Positions 15,659 to 24,701 are shown, numbered from the stretch's first letter. The stretch: DNA of 64,000 nt from Pseudonocardia sp. N23 (GCF_002583555.1 NZ_BEGX01000114.1:300953-364952), one strand, 5' to 3'. Program-made: numbers and translations. The notes: a model not told the origin generated them from the sequence alone.

Positions 15659-16327
15659 ATGACGGAGGTCGCGGGTGTCGACGGGTCGCCGGGCGGTTGG
15701 GTCGTCGCCCGCGTGCGGCCGGGAGGCGTCCGGTGGGACGTGGTGCCCGACGCCGCCGCCGTCCTGGCCGGGACCGCCGGGTGCGCCGCGGTGGGCGTCG
15801 ACATCCCGCTCGGTGTGCACGCCACCGCCGCCCGCCGCGCATGCGACGACGTCACGGCCCGCCGGCTCGGCCGGGCCCGCTCGTCGGTGTTCCCCGCTCC
15901 ACCACGCGAGGTCCTCACCGCGCCCGACCACCCCACCGCCTGCGAACGGGCGCGGGCGTTGACGGGCAAGGCCATCAGCCTGCAGACCTTCCACATCGCG
16001 CCGCGCATCCTCGACTGGGACGCCGTCCTCGACCGCCCCGCGAACGTCGTCGAGGTGCACCCCGAGCTGGCGCTGCGCACCCTCGCCCCCGACGTCACCT
16101 TCACGTCGAAGAAGACCGCGCGCGGTGTGGGACAACGCATCGCGGCCCTCGCCCGCTGGGTCGACCCCGCCCTCGCGCTCGCCGACCTGCCGGCGGGCGC
16201 CCGCCTCGACGACATCCTCGACGCCCTCGCCGCCGCCTGGTCGGCGCAGCGTTTCGCGCGCGGGGAGGCCGAGATCCTGGGCCCCGAACGCGACGACCGC
16301 GGCCGCCCCATGTGCGTCGTCGTCTGA
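15659..16327 (+). CDS. DUF429 family protein
   Basis: 222 residues. The RNase H-like DUF429 pattern is visible: VAGVDGSPGGWVVARV at the N terminus, AVGVDIPLGVH, a conserved RARSSVFPAPPREVL block, and VVEVHPELALRTLA. The fold is related to ribonuclease H/Holliday-junction resolvases and the acidic residues in VDGS, VDIP and EVHPE fit a metal-binding site, but activity is not established. Its start lies 17 bases from that of rpiB on the other strand, so their promoters must overlap the coding ends. Confidence 0.88.
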   Translation: MTEVAGVDGSPGGWVVARVRPGGVRWDVVPDAAAVLAGTAGCAAVGVDIPLGVHATAARRACDDVTARRLGRARSSVFPAPPREVLTAPDHPTACERARALTGKAISLQTFHIAPRILDWDAVLDRPANVVEVHPELALRTLAPDVTFTSKKTARGVGQRIAALARWVDPALALADLPAGARLDDILDALAAAWSAQRFARGEAEILGPERDDRGRPMCVVV

Positions 16328-16491
16328 GCCCGGTCGGCCGGCCCGTCCCTGCCGGGTCCGACATGGGACCGGTTCCGACGCGGGCGGGACCGGGCTCGTG
16401 CCGAACTCGACGAGACGACGTCGAGGGCCCGGCTCGAACGCGGGGCTCGGTGCCGGGCGCCTCCGAGCTCGACGCCGGGCGCCGCCGGGGC

Positions 16492-17070
16492 TCAGCGCCG
16501 GGTGCCGCCGCCGAGCAGGCCGCCCAGGAGATCGCCCAGGCCGCCGCCGAGGGCCCCGCCCTGGTTGCCGCCCTGGCCGCCACCGGCTCCGCCGAGGATG
16601 CCGCCCAGCAGGTCGCCGAGGCCGCCCCCGCCACCACCGAGCGCGCCGCCGGCACCGCCACCACCCGCCGCGGCCCCGCCCAGCTTCTTCGCCAGGTAGG
16701 ACATCACGATCGGGGCGAGCAGCGGCAGCAGCTTGCTCATCAGCCCGCCGCTCCCGCCGCCGAGACCGCCGAGCTGGTTGATCACCTGGTCCTGGTTCGA
16801 CCCGAAGACGTGGCTGACGATCTTCTGCCCATCCCCGGTGTCGACGTCACCCAGGTCGACGCCGCCGTCGAGCAGCGAGCTGCTGTGCTGGTCGACGGCC
16901 TGGGCGAACGACGCGGCGCCCCCCGGGTCATCGGTGTTGGCCTGGATGCCGCCCAGCAGGGCGGGCAGGGCCTGCCGGGTCGCCTGCTCGGCCGTGGCCT
17001 CGTCGGTGCCCAACTGGGCTGCGAGGTCGCTCAAGGGAATCTGCGACAGGATCTCGTCCACCGGACTCAT
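16492..17070 (-). CDS. DUF937 (YidB-like) protein with Gly/Leu-rich tail
   Basis: 192 residues. The N-terminal DUF937 helical domain is clear (MSPVDEILSQIPLSDLAAQL, ALPALLGGIQAN, and IVSHVFGSNQDQVINQLGGL). It is followed by SKLLPLLAPIVMSYLAKKLG, typical of the family. The last 60 residues are a low-complexity GGLGDLLGG repeat tail. Role unknown. It is convergent with the DUF429 gene across 164 bases with no feature seen. Confidence 0.85.
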   Translation of the reverse strand: MSPVDEILSQIPLSDLAAQLGTDEATAEQATRQALPALLGGIQANTDDPGGAASFAQAVDQHSSSLLDGGVDLGDVDTGDGQKIVSHVFGSNQDQVINQLGGLGGGSGGLMSKLLPLLAPIVMSYLAKKLGGAAAGGGGAGGALGGGGGGLGDLLGGILGGAGGGQGGNQGGALGGGLGDLLGGLLGGGTRR

Positions 17071-17503
17071 GGCCGGAGCGTAGCGCCGTTTCGACGTCCG
17101 AAGCAGACACGCCTCGTGGCTGCTCGGAGCGGCGCTCCCGGAATCTCGTCACCCGGACGAGGGCTGATTGCGCCCGATGTGGGTGGCGTGACTCCGTGAC
17201 GTGACCAAGAGAGCCCGAACGGGGATACGGTCCCCACAGACAACAAGAGCACCACCTGTCACAGCCCGGGAGGTCCGTCAGGCGCTCCGAATGCGAGACG
17301 GGGCGGTTCCGCCAAGAACCGCCCCGCCATCACGTCGCACCGTCACCAGGGTCGCACCCCTGAGGACGACAGCGCCCCGGACGAACCGGGGCTTCTCCCC
17401 TCCTGCCACAAAGGGGCCTTGCCATGCTCACCATAGACCGCGGGCCGTTCCGTGCCCGGCCGACCGCCCCCGTCCCCACCACGTGTCTCGCGGGGGTGAC
17501 CCG
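17071..17503 (+). promoter_or_regulatory. 433-base leader region with two hairpins before a secreted-protein gene
   Basis: No gene is supported. Two clear stem-loops face the downstream gene: GGGGCGGTTC/GAACCGCCCC (17300-17309/17316-17325, six-base loop) and GCCCCGG/CCGGGGC (17374-17380/17386-17392, loop ACGAA) followed by ttctcccc. A 29-codon ORF from ATG 17424, with an AAGGGG box, ends by overlapping the ATG at 17504 and could be a coupling upstream ORF. A long structured leader suggests post-initiation control, but I cannot match it to a named riboswitch. Confidence 0.4.
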
Positions 17504-18952
17504 ATGGGCCTGACCGTCCTCGCCGCCGCCACCGCCGCCGCGCTCGTGACGGCCGGCTTCGCGCCCGCGGCCACCATGCCCGCGGTCCCCGTGGCCTGCC
17601 CCACGCCGACCACCGTCACCGCTCCCGCATGCGCAGGCGACTCGTCGGCCGGCGCGGGCAGCGCCACCGTGCCGGGCGCCGTCGCCTGCCCCGGCACCGC
17701 GACCGTCACGAAGCGACCCTTCTTCGAGAAGGCCGACTGGCTCTGGAACCCGATCCCGGAGCAGGCTGAACTGGACCCGCAGTCGTCGTCGATGGCGAAG
17801 GAGCTGTCCTCGGGCGACCACATCCTCAACACCGGCGACTTCGGCGTCGCCCTCGTCGACCCCGACGACATCCCCGCCGACGCGCCGCGCTCCGCGGTCC
17901 CCGTCTCCGAGAACTGGGGCCCCGACCCGCTCGCCGGGCTGAAGGTCCCCGTCCCGTCCGACCTGAAGATCCCCCCGGGCTCCGACGGACACGTCGCGAT
18001 CGCCGACGCCACGTCGAACACCGTGGTCAACCTCTGGGTCACGAAGAAGTCCGGCGACGGGCTGCGTGCCAACTGGGGTGCCGCCGTCCCCTTCGACGGT
18101 GACGGCCGCGAGTACAACGGCTCCTCGACGGGCGCGGGCATCGCGCGCTATGCCTCCGTCGTGCGGGCCGAGGAGATCGCCGATGGGCACATCCCGCACG
18201 CATTGTTCTTCTCCACCAACGTGGTGAAGCCGAAAGAGGTCCGCTACCCGGCGACCAAGACCGACGGCTCCAACATGGACGGTGCCGGCTCCCCGATCCC
18301 CGAGGGCGCCCGCGTCCAGCTCGACCCCTCCATCGACGTCGAGGCCATCCCCGGCATCAGCAAGGGCGAGGCCACGATCGCGAAGGCGCTGCAGGAGTAC
18401 GGCGCCTACGTCGGCGACAACGGCGGCGCCCGGATGGCCTTCATCGCCGAGTACGCCCCCGACTCCGACGCCTACGAGAAGGCCGGGCTGTCGGGAGACT
18501 ACGTCGGTCTCAAGTCGATCCCGTGGGACAAGCTGCGGGTGCTCTCGGACTGGAGCGGTGGCACACAGCCGACGCCCGGTGACCCGTCCGACTCCGGCGC
18601 CGGCCCGGGCTCCGGCTCCGGCTCCGGGGACTCCGGCTCCGGTGGCGCCGAGCAGGTTCCGCCCGCGGACTGCGTTCCGGGCAGCGGCGCGGCCGTGGTC
18701 CAGCCCGCCCCCGTCCCGCCCACGGCCCCGGTGGTCCCGCCGACCACCGTCGTGCCCCCGACCGTGCCGCCTGCCGTCCCGTCGGCGCCTGCCGTCGTGC
18801 CCCAGACCGCCGTCGTGCCCCAGACCGCCGTCGTTCCCCAGACCGCCGTCGTTCCCCAGACCGCTGTGGTTCCGCAGACCGCAGGCGCGCTGCCACCGAC
18901 GACCGCTCCGGTCGCGCCGCCCCCCGTCCCCGGCGGGGCGCCCGTCGGCTGA
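17504..18952 (+). CDS. Secreted protein with C-terminal Pro/Thr and VVPQTA repeats
   Basis: 482 residues. The N terminus is a signal-peptide-like hydrophobic stretch (LTVLAAATAAALVTAGFAPA) ending near AAATMPA. A globular region of about 310 residues follows (EKADWLWNPIPEQAELDPQS, HILNTGDFGVALVDPDDIPA, GHVAIADATSNTVVNLWV, HALFFSTNVVKP, GDNGGARMAFIAEYAPDS). The tail is a Gly/Ser linker, then Pro/Val/Thr-rich sequence with five VVPQTA copies, suited to spanning or binding the wall. No LPxTG or lipobox is seen. I do not know the family's function; an extracellular carbohydrate-related role would be a guess. Start 17504 fits the signal peptide. Confidence 0.65.
   Translation: MGLTVLAAATAAALVTAGFAPAATMPAVPVACPTPTTVTAPACAGDSSAGAGSATVPGAVACPGTATVTKRPFFEKADWLWNPIPEQAELDPQSSSMAKELSSGDHILNTGDFGVALVDPDDIPADAPRSAVPVSENWGPDPLAGLKVPVPSDLKIPPGSDGHVAIADATSNTVVNLWVTKKSGDGLRANWGAAVPFDGDGREYNGSSTGAGIARYASVVRAEEIADGHIPHALFFSTNVVKPKEVRYPATKTDGSNMDGAGSPIPEGARVQLDPSIDVEAIPGISKGEATIAKALQEYGAYVGDNGGARMAFIAEYAPDSDAYEKAGLSGDYVGLKSIPWDKLRVLSDWSGGTQPTPGDPSDSGAGPGSGSGSGDSGSGGAEQVPPADCVPGSGAAVVQPAPVPPTAPVVPPTTVVPPTVPPAVPSAPAVVPQTAVVPQTAVVPQTAVVPQTAVVPQTAGALPPTTAPVAPPPVPGGAPVG
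18793..18882 (+). repeat. Tandem 18-base repeats coding for VVPQTA
   Basis: Five consecutive 18-base units of the type gtcgtgccccagaccgcc, the later ones with silent changes (gttcccc, gtggttccg), encode VVPQTA repeats in the tail of the 17504-18952 gene. Copy number may vary by slippage. Confidence 0.85.
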
Positions 18953-19020
18953 CCCGAATTGCACGAACGGCCCTTTCCTGCAGCCCGGTTGCAGGGAAGG
19001 GCCGTTCCTGCAATTTCGGG
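18953..19020 (+). terminator. Long REP-like palindrome downstream of the secreted-protein gene
   Basis: Both arms extend about 30 bases. The outer arms CCCGAATTGCA and TGCAATTTCGGG pair with one bulge, and the inner arms AACGGCCCTTTCCTGCA and TGCAGGGAAGGGCCGTT pair with one G-U. A two-base mismatch separates them, with loop GCCCGGT (18983-18989). It begins directly after the stop codon. It is much longer than needed for termination and resembles a dispersed palindromic element. Confidence 0.7.
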
Positions 19021-19318
19021 GTGTGCCGAGCGGACGGACGCCGTAGGGCCCGCTACGGTGGCAGGCGCGATCCGGTGCCGAGGCGACGTTTCCGTCGCTC
19101 CCTGCACTCGATCGAGCACCGGCTCCCGCCCAGGTGCCGGCTGCCGGTCCGGGTCGGGTTGTGTGCGGGGTCAGCGTCACCCCGACGCTCGTGTCCGTAC
19201 TCGAGGATGGCCAGGGCAGGACGGACCAGCCCCAGGATCAGGCCGTTCTCGGGACATGAGCGTCACCTCCGACGCCCATGTCCCCGGTCGGCGATCACCA
19301 CGCGCGAGGAAGAGCGGG
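19021..19318. other. Intergenic region, nothing recognised
   Basis: About 300 bases between the palindrome and the metallo-hydrolase gene. An in-frame ATG at 19256 would lengthen the hydrolase by 21 residues of polar, Arg-rich sequence. No repeat or hairpin of note. Confidence 0.35.
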
Positions 19319-20110
19319 GTGGCCCGGCACACTCGGGAGGTGGATCGCTGGGCCGAGGTCGCGGACGGGGTGCTGGCGCGACGGCACGACGAGCTCGATC
19401 TCACGACCGGGCTGGTGGTCGGCGGGGAGCGGGCGCTGGTCGTCGACACCGGGGGCGACCATGCGCAGGGCGCCCGGCTGTTCGCGGCGGTCCGCGAGGT
19501 GACGGCGCTGCCGCTGGTCGTCGCGATCACGCACGCGCACTTCGACCACTGTTTCGGGACCGGCGCATTCCCCCCGGTGGCTGTGCACGCGCATCCGCGG
19601 TGCCGGGCGGCGGTGGCGTCGACGGCACGGCTGCAGCGCGAGGAGTGGACCCGCTACTACCGCGACCGTGGCGACGACGAGACGGCCGACGCCCTGGCCG
19701 CCACCGATCCCCTGCTTCCCGGCGCGACGGTCGACCCGGTGCTCGACGTCGATCTCGGCGGCCGCACGGTCCGGCTGCTGCACCCCGGTCGCGGGCACAC
19801 CGACCACGACGTCGTCGCCGTCGCCGGGGACGTGGTGTTCGCGGGCGACCTCGTCGAGCAGGGGGCTCCCCCGGACTACGGGGACGCGGTCGTCGCCGAG
19901 TGGCCCGCGTCGGTGGCGGCGGTGCTCGCCCTGGGAGCCAGGACGTTCGTGCCGGGTCATGGCGACCCGATGTCTCGGCGGGAGGTCGAGGCGCAGCGTG
20001 ACGAGATGGTCGAGGTCGCGGCATTGCACGCCGCCGTGGCGCGCGGCGATCTGGACGCCGTGATCGCGACCGCCCGGTCCCCGTTCCCCGCGGTCCCCTG
20101 GCCGTCCTGA
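19319..20110 (+). CDS. MBL-fold metallo-hydrolase
   Basis: 263 residues of the metallo-beta-lactamase fold. Metal ligands are visible in order: THAHFDHC (HxHxDH motif), the His of GRGHTDHD, the Asp of VVFAGDLVEQ, and the His of VPGHGDPM. It therefore has a complete dinuclear site. The subgroup is that of small cytosolic hydrolases with unknown substrates. GTG 19319 follows GAGGAAGAG and gives the usual N terminus; ATG 19256 is an alternative. It stands alone, with 227 bases before the next gene. Confidence 0.85.
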   Translation: MARHTREVDRWAEVADGVLARRHDELDLTTGLVVGGERALVVDTGGDHAQGARLFAAVREVTALPLVVAITHAHFDHCFGTGAFPPVAVHAHPRCRAAVASTARLQREEWTRYYRDRGDDETADALAATDPLLPGATVDPVLDVDLGGRTVRLLHPGRGHTDHDVVAVAGDVVFAGDLVEQGAPPDYGDAVVAEWPASVAAVLALGARTFVPGHGDPMSRREVEAQRDEMVEVAALHAAVARGDLDAVIATARSPFPAVPWPS

Positions 20111-20142
20111 CCGGTCCCCCGACCCCGGGTCACGGCCCCGCG

Positions 20143-20178
20143 AGGTCGCCGGATCCCGGGAGGTCGCCGGATCCCGGG
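20143..20178. repeat. Perfect 18-base tandem duplication
   Basis: AGGTCGCCGGATCCCGGG occurs twice head to tail (20143-20160, 20161-20178) in the gap between the MBL gene and the ligase gene. Each copy contains CCGGATCCCGG. It may be a recent slippage duplication or paired sites for a regulator. Confidence 0.8.
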
Positions 20179-20337
20179 CCGCGCCGCGGCCGGGGCCGGG
20201 GGCGGGGCATCGACGGGGCATCGGCGGGCGTGCGGCTCGACCGAACGGCTCAGCGGGAGGGTGAGTCACTACGGCAGGTGGGCGGAGGTGACGCTCAGGA
20301 CAAGTGTTCGTAACAGCAGGCCCCTACCGTCGGGCCG

Positions 20338-22899
20338 ATGGGCGACCTGCCGCAGTTGGGCGTGGAGGAGGAGTTCCACGTCGTCGATCTGGAGACGCGC
20401 AGAGCGGCGCCGGAGGTCGACGCGTTACTGGGCAAGCTGGCCGGCGACGAGTTCGCGCCGGAGCTGCAACGCTCCCTCGTCGAGACGAACACCCCACCGT
20501 GCCGGACGCTCGACGACCTGCGCGACCACATCCAGCGGCTGCGGGGCACCCTGGAGAAGGTGGCGCACCCGCTGGGGCTGGGGGTGGTCGCGGCGGGGAC
20601 GGTACCGCTGGTGGAGCTCTCGGGCACCGACATCTCGGCGGGCGCGCGGTACGAGCGGATGCAGCACGAGTACCAGATGCTGGTGCGCGAGCAGCACATC
20701 TGCGGGGCGCAGGTGCACGTCGACGTCCCGGACCGGGACATGGCGGTGCAGGTGGTGCGCCGGGTCGCGCCGCACCTGCCCGCACTCCTGGCGATCTCGG
20801 CGAGCTCGCCGTACTGGCGGGGTGAGGACACCGGCTACGCGAGCTTCCGGTCGATGGTGTGGTCACGGTGGCCGACGGCGGGCCCGCCCGGCGACGTGGA
20901 GACCGCGGACGACTACGACCGGATGGTCGAGGACCTGATCGCGTCGGGGACGATCAGCGACCCGGGGATGGTCTATTTCGACATCCGCCCCAGCGCCCAC
21001 CTGCCGACGGTGGAGCTGCGGGTGTGCGATGCCTGCCCCGACGTGGACGACGTGGTGCTGATCGCCGGGCTGTTCCGGGCGCTGGTGGCGCGGGCCTCGG
21101 AGGAGGCGCTTGCGGGTGCGCCGTTGCCGACGCCGCGCCACGAGCTGCTGCGGTCGGCGAACTGGCGGGCGGCGCGGTCGGGGCTGGAGGGGGACCTGGT
21201 CGACCTGGTGGGGCCCGCGCTGGTGTCGCCGGAGCTGATGATCGGGCAGCTCGTCGACGGTCTGCGCGGGCACCTGGAGGCGGCCGGGGACTGGGAGCAG
21301 GTGCTGCAGCTGTCGCGCCAGACGCTGGCCCGGGGCAGCGGAGCGGCGCGGCAGCGGCGGGCGTTCGGGCTGCGCGGGGAGCTGGTCGACGTCGTCGACA
21401 GCCTGGTGGAGACGACGCAGGGCCGCGAGTACGCGGCGATCTCCGTGCCGGTGGCGCCGCCGTCGCCGGAGCTGCTGGCGGGGTACCGGCCGTCGGCGTT
21501 CGACGAGGCGGTCAGCGAGGGCGGGCAGGTGCTGCCGCACTACGGGTTCATGTTCCGGGTGCTGGAGCGGCTGGGCCCGCGGGGCATGACGGCGGCGGAG
21601 TCGGCGCTGCGGACGGAGCAGCGGGCGCGCGGGGTGACGTTCAGGGTGGGCGACGAGCCGGACCGGCTGTTCCCGCTGGACCTGGTGCCGCGCATCGTGA
21701 CGGCCGAGGACTGGTCGGTGCTGTCGACGGGGCTGGCGCAGCGGGTGCGGGCGCTGGAGCTCTTCGTGCGGGACGTCTACGGGCCGCGGGAGATCGTGGC
21801 GGACGGGATGATCCCGGCGCGGGTCGTCGACGGCGCACCGGGCCGGAGCCGGACCGGCGCGCTGATGCCCGCGGACGCGGTGCGGATCACCGTCGCCGGG
21901 ATCGACCTGGTGCGTGACCGCGCGGACCGGTGGTTCGTGCTGGAGGACAACCTGCGGGTGCCGTCGGGCATCGGGTTCTCGATCATCTCGCGGCGGCTGG
22001 TGCGCAGTGTGCTGCCGGACCTCGAGCCCCCGGCGGGTGTCGTCGGGGTGGACGACGTGCCGCGCGCGCTGAAGGCGGCGCTGCTCTCGGCGGTGCCCGA
22101 CCCGGTCGCAGCGGGTGCCGACGAGGTGGCGCTGCTGTCGGCGGGCCCGGTCGATCCGGCCTGGTTCGAGCACACCCTGCTGGCCGACAGGATGGGTGTT
22201 CCGGTGGTGACGCCACGGGACCTGCAGGTCACCCGCGAGGGTGTGTTCCAGGTGGGGCCGGGCGGCCGTCGGCGGCTGTCGGCGTTGTACCGGCGCCTCG
22301 ACGAGCAGGAGCTCCTCGACGCGACGGGCGCGGACGAGCGGCCGATCGGGCGGGCGATCCTGCGGGCGGCGGCCGCGGGCACGGTGCGGCTGCTCAACGC
22401 GCCGGGCAACGGTGTCGCCGACGACAAGCTCGTCTACGCCTGGGTGCCGGCAATGATCGACTACTACCTGGGTGAGAAGCCGCTGCTGGAGAACGTGCCG
22501 ACGTACTCGTGTGCGGACCCGCAGCAGCGCGCGGAGGTGCTGGACCGGCTGGGCGAGCTCGTCGTGAAGCCGGTCGACGGCTACGGCGGGCACGGCATCG
22601 TGATCGGGCCGGACGCGACGCGGGCGGAGCTGGCGGAGGCGGCGGCGGCGATCCGGGCCCGTCCGGACGGCTGGGTCGCCCAGGAGGTGATCCGGTTGTC
22701 GACGCATCCGACGTTCACGGGGACGGGGTTGCAGCCGCGGGCCGTCGACCTGCGGGCATTCGCGTTCCAGTCCCGGGTGGGCGACCGGACCCGGGTGGAC
22801 GTGGCGCCTGCGGCGCTGTCGAGGGTTGCGCCGGCGGGCAGCCTCGTCGTCAACTCGTCACGCGGCGGCGGGGCGAAGGACACCTGGGTGCTGAGGTAA
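20338..22899 (+). CDS. Carboxylate-amine ligase (GCS2) fused to circularly permuted ATP-grasp
   Basis: 853 residues in two enzyme domains. Residues 1 to about 370 are a YbdK-like glutamate-cysteine-ligase-2 domain (LGVEEEFHVVDLETRR; CGAQVHVDVPDRD; FDIRPSAHLPTVELRVCDAC). Residues from about 395 to the end are a type 2 circularly permuted ATP-grasp domain (VRALELFVRDVYGPREIVAD, FVLEDNLRVPSGIGFSIISR, LVVKPVDGYGGHGIVIGP, WVAQEVIRLSTHPTF). Both domains make amide bonds at the cost of ATP, so one protein may carry out two successive condensations. It is the first gene of a tight trio with an amidotransferase and an S9 peptidase, pointing to synthesis and turnover of a small peptide. Start ATG 20338; the upstream box TACCGT suggests a leaderless message. 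Confidence 0.88.
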   Translation: MGDLPQLGVEEEFHVVDLETRRAAPEVDALLGKLAGDEFAPELQRSLVETNTPPCRTLDDLRDHIQRLRGTLEKVAHPLGLGVVAAGTVPLVELSGTDISAGARYERMQHEYQMLVREQHICGAQVHVDVPDRDMAVQVVRRVAPHLPALLAISASSPYWRGEDTGYASFRSMVWSRWPTAGPPGDVETADDYDRMVEDLIASGTISDPGMVYFDIRPSAHLPTVELRVCDACPDVDDVVLIAGLFRALVARASEEALAGAPLPTPRHELLRSANWRAARSGLEGDLVDLVGPALVSPELMIGQLVDGLRGHLEAAGDWEQVLQLSRQTLARGSGAARQRRAFGLRGELVDVVDSLVETTQGREYAAISVPVAPPSPELLAGYRPSAFDEAVSEGGQVLPHYGFMFRVLERLGPRGMTAAESALRTEQRARGVTFRVGDEPDRLFPLDLVPRIVTAEDWSVLSTGLAQRVRALELFVRDVYGPREIVADGMIPARVVDGAPGRSRTGALMPADAVRITVAGIDLVRDRADRWFVLEDNLRVPSGIGFSIISRRLVRSVLPDLEPPAGVVGVDDVPRALKAALLSAVPDPVAAGADEVALLSAGPVDPAWFEHTLLADRMGVPVVTPRDLQVTREGVFQVGPGGRRRLSALYRRLDEQELLDATGADERPIGRAILRAAAAGTVRLLNAPGNGVADDKLVYAWVPAMIDYYLGEKPLLENVPTYSCADPQQRAEVLDRLGELVVKPVDGYGGHGIVIGPDATRAELAEAAAAIRARPDGWVAQEVIRLSTHPTFTGTGLQPRAVDLRAFAFQSRVGDRTRVDVAPAALSRVAPAGSLVVNSSRGGGAKDTWVLR

Positions 22900-22919
22900 C
22901 CGAACGGCAGGAGATGTGC

Positions 22920-24701
22920 ATGTGCGGTATCGCCGGTGAGATCCGGTTCGACGGCAGGGGCGCTGACGTCGCGGCCGTCGCCCGGATCACCGAGGCGATG
23001 CACCGTCGCGGCCCGGACGGACACGGGGTGCACGCGTCGGGTCCGGTGGCGCTGGGCCACCGCCGGCTCAAGGTCATCGACCTGTCGGAGCGGGGTGCGC
23101 AGCCGATGGTCGACCCCGAGCTGGGGCTGACCGCGGTGTTCAACGGCTGCGTCTACAACTTCCGGGAGCTGCGCGCGGAACTGGAGGGCCACGGCTACCG
23201 GTTCTTCTCCGACTCCGACACCGAGACGCTGCTCAAGGCCTACCACCGCTGGGGCGACGCGTGCGTCGAGCACTTCTTCGGGATGTTCGCCTTCGCCGTC
23301 CACGAGCGTGACTCGGGCACGGTGGTGCTGGGCCGGGACCGGCTGGGGATCAAGCCGCTCTACACCGCCGAGCGGGCGGGGCGCCTGCGGTTCGCGTCGT
23401 CGCTGCCGGCACTGCTGGCGGGCGGTGACGTCGACACCTCGATCGACCCCGTTGCGCTGCACCACTACATGACGTTCCACTCCGTCGTCCCGGCGCCGCG
23501 GACGATCCTCACCGGTATCCGCAAGCTCCCCCCGGCGACGGTCCGCACGATCCTCGCCGACGGCACGACGACCGACCGCGAGTTCTGGTCACCGGTGCAC
23601 GAGCGGCGCGGCGCCGACGCGGGCATGACCGCCGCCGACTGGCGCGATGCGGTCCTGGAGTCGCTGCGGACCGCCGTCAGGAGGCGGATGGTCGCCGACG
23701 TGCCCGTCGGGGTGCTGCTGTCGGGCGGGCTGGACTCGTCGCTGATCGTGGGGCTGCTCGCGCAGGAGGGCCAGACGGGACTGAAGACGTTCAGCGTCGG
23801 GTTCCACGCCGCGGGCGGCGAGAGGGGCGACGAGTTCCGCTGGTCCGACATCGTCGCCGCCGAGTTCGGCACCGACCACCGGCAGATCCTCGTCGACCCC
23901 GCCCGGATGCTGCCGGCCGTCGACGACACGATCGCGGCGATGGCCGAACCGATGGTCAGCCACGACTGCGTCGCGTTCCACCTGCTGTCGGAGGAGGTCG
24001 CGACGAGCGTCACGGTCGTGCAGTCGGGGCAGGGCGCCGACGAGGTCCTGGCCGGCTACAACTGGTACCCGCCGCTGGCGGGGGTGCCCCGCGACCGCGC
24101 GGTCGCCGAGTACGCGCGTGTCTTCACCGACCGCCCGCACGGCGACCTCGCCGCGATCCTCGAACCGGAGTGGCTGCTCGACCACGACCCGAGCCGGTCG
24201 TACATCGCCGACCACTTCCGGCGGCCCGGCGCCACCGACACCCTCGACGCCGCGCTGCGGCTCGACTCGACGGTGATGCTCGTCGACGACCCGGTGAAGC
24301 GCGTCGACAACATGACGATGGCGTGGGGGCTGGAGGCGCGGGTGCCGTTCCTCGACCACGAGTTCGTGGAGCTCGCCGCGGCCTGTCCGCCGGAGCTGAA
24401 GCTCGCCCACGGCGGCAAGGGTGTGCTGAAGGAGGCGGCGCGCGGGGTGGTCCCGGACGCGGTGATCGACAGGCCGAAGGGATACTTCCCGGTACCGGCC
24501 ATCAGGCACCTCGAGGGGCCGTTCCTGGAACGGGTCCGCGACGCCGTCACCGACCCGGTGGCGAAGGCGCGCGGTCTGGTCAGGAGCGACTGGCTCGACG
24601 CCATGCTGGCCGACCCGAACGCGCGGCGCACCAACCTGGGTTCGAACGCGTTGTGGCAGGTGGCACTGCTGGAGATGTGGCTGCAGGAGAGGGGGGTGTA
24701 G
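22920..24701 (+). CDS. Class II amidotransferase, N-acetylglutaminylglutamine amidotransferase-like
   Basis: 593 residues, asparagine-synthetase architecture. The N-terminal Ntn glutaminase domain starts MCGIAGEIRF, with Cys2 as nucleophile after Met removal, and contains MHRRGPDGHGVH and FNGCVYNFRELR. The C-terminal synthetase domain has the PPi loop VGVLLSGGLDSSLIVGLLAQ and QSGQGADEVLAGYNWYPPL. That last segment and the conserved C-terminal region are closest to the TIGR03104-type enzyme, which amidates the osmolyte dipeptide N-acetylglutaminylglutamine. ATG 22920 (not 22914) places Cys at position 2, with GGCAGGAG seven bases upstream. The stop abuts the next ATG. Confidence 0.9.
   Translation: MCGIAGEIRFDGRGADVAAVARITEAMHRRGPDGHGVHASGPVALGHRRLKVIDLSERGAQPMVDPELGLTAVFNGCVYNFRELRAELEGHGYRFFSDSDTETLLKAYHRWGDACVEHFFGMFAFAVHERDSGTVVLGRDRLGIKPLYTAERAGRLRFASSLPALLAGGDVDTSIDPVALHHYMTFHSVVPAPRTILTGIRKLPPATVRTILADGTTTDREFWSPVHERRGADAGMTAADWRDAVLESLRTAVRRRMVADVPVGVLLSGGLDSSLIVGLLAQEGQTGLKTFSVGFHAAGGERGDEFRWSDIVAAEFGTDHRQILVDPARMLPAVDDTIAAMAEPMVSHDCVAFHLLSEEVATSVTVVQSGQGADEVLAGYNWYPPLAGVPRDRAVAEYARVFTDRPHGDLAAILEPEWLLDHDPSRSYIADHFRRPGATDTLDAALRLDSTVMLVDDPVKRVDNMTMAWGLEARVPFLDHEFVELAAACPPELKLAHGGKGVLKEAARGVVPDAVIDRPKGYFPVPAIRHLEGPFLERVRDAVTDPVAKARGLVRSDWLDAMLADPNARRTNLGSNALWQVALLEMWLQERGV

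Noticed and set aside
20863-22707. 614-codon minus-strand open frame
   Set aside because: Antisense to the ligase/ATP-grasp gene and rich in Arg, His, Gln and Pro without any domain.
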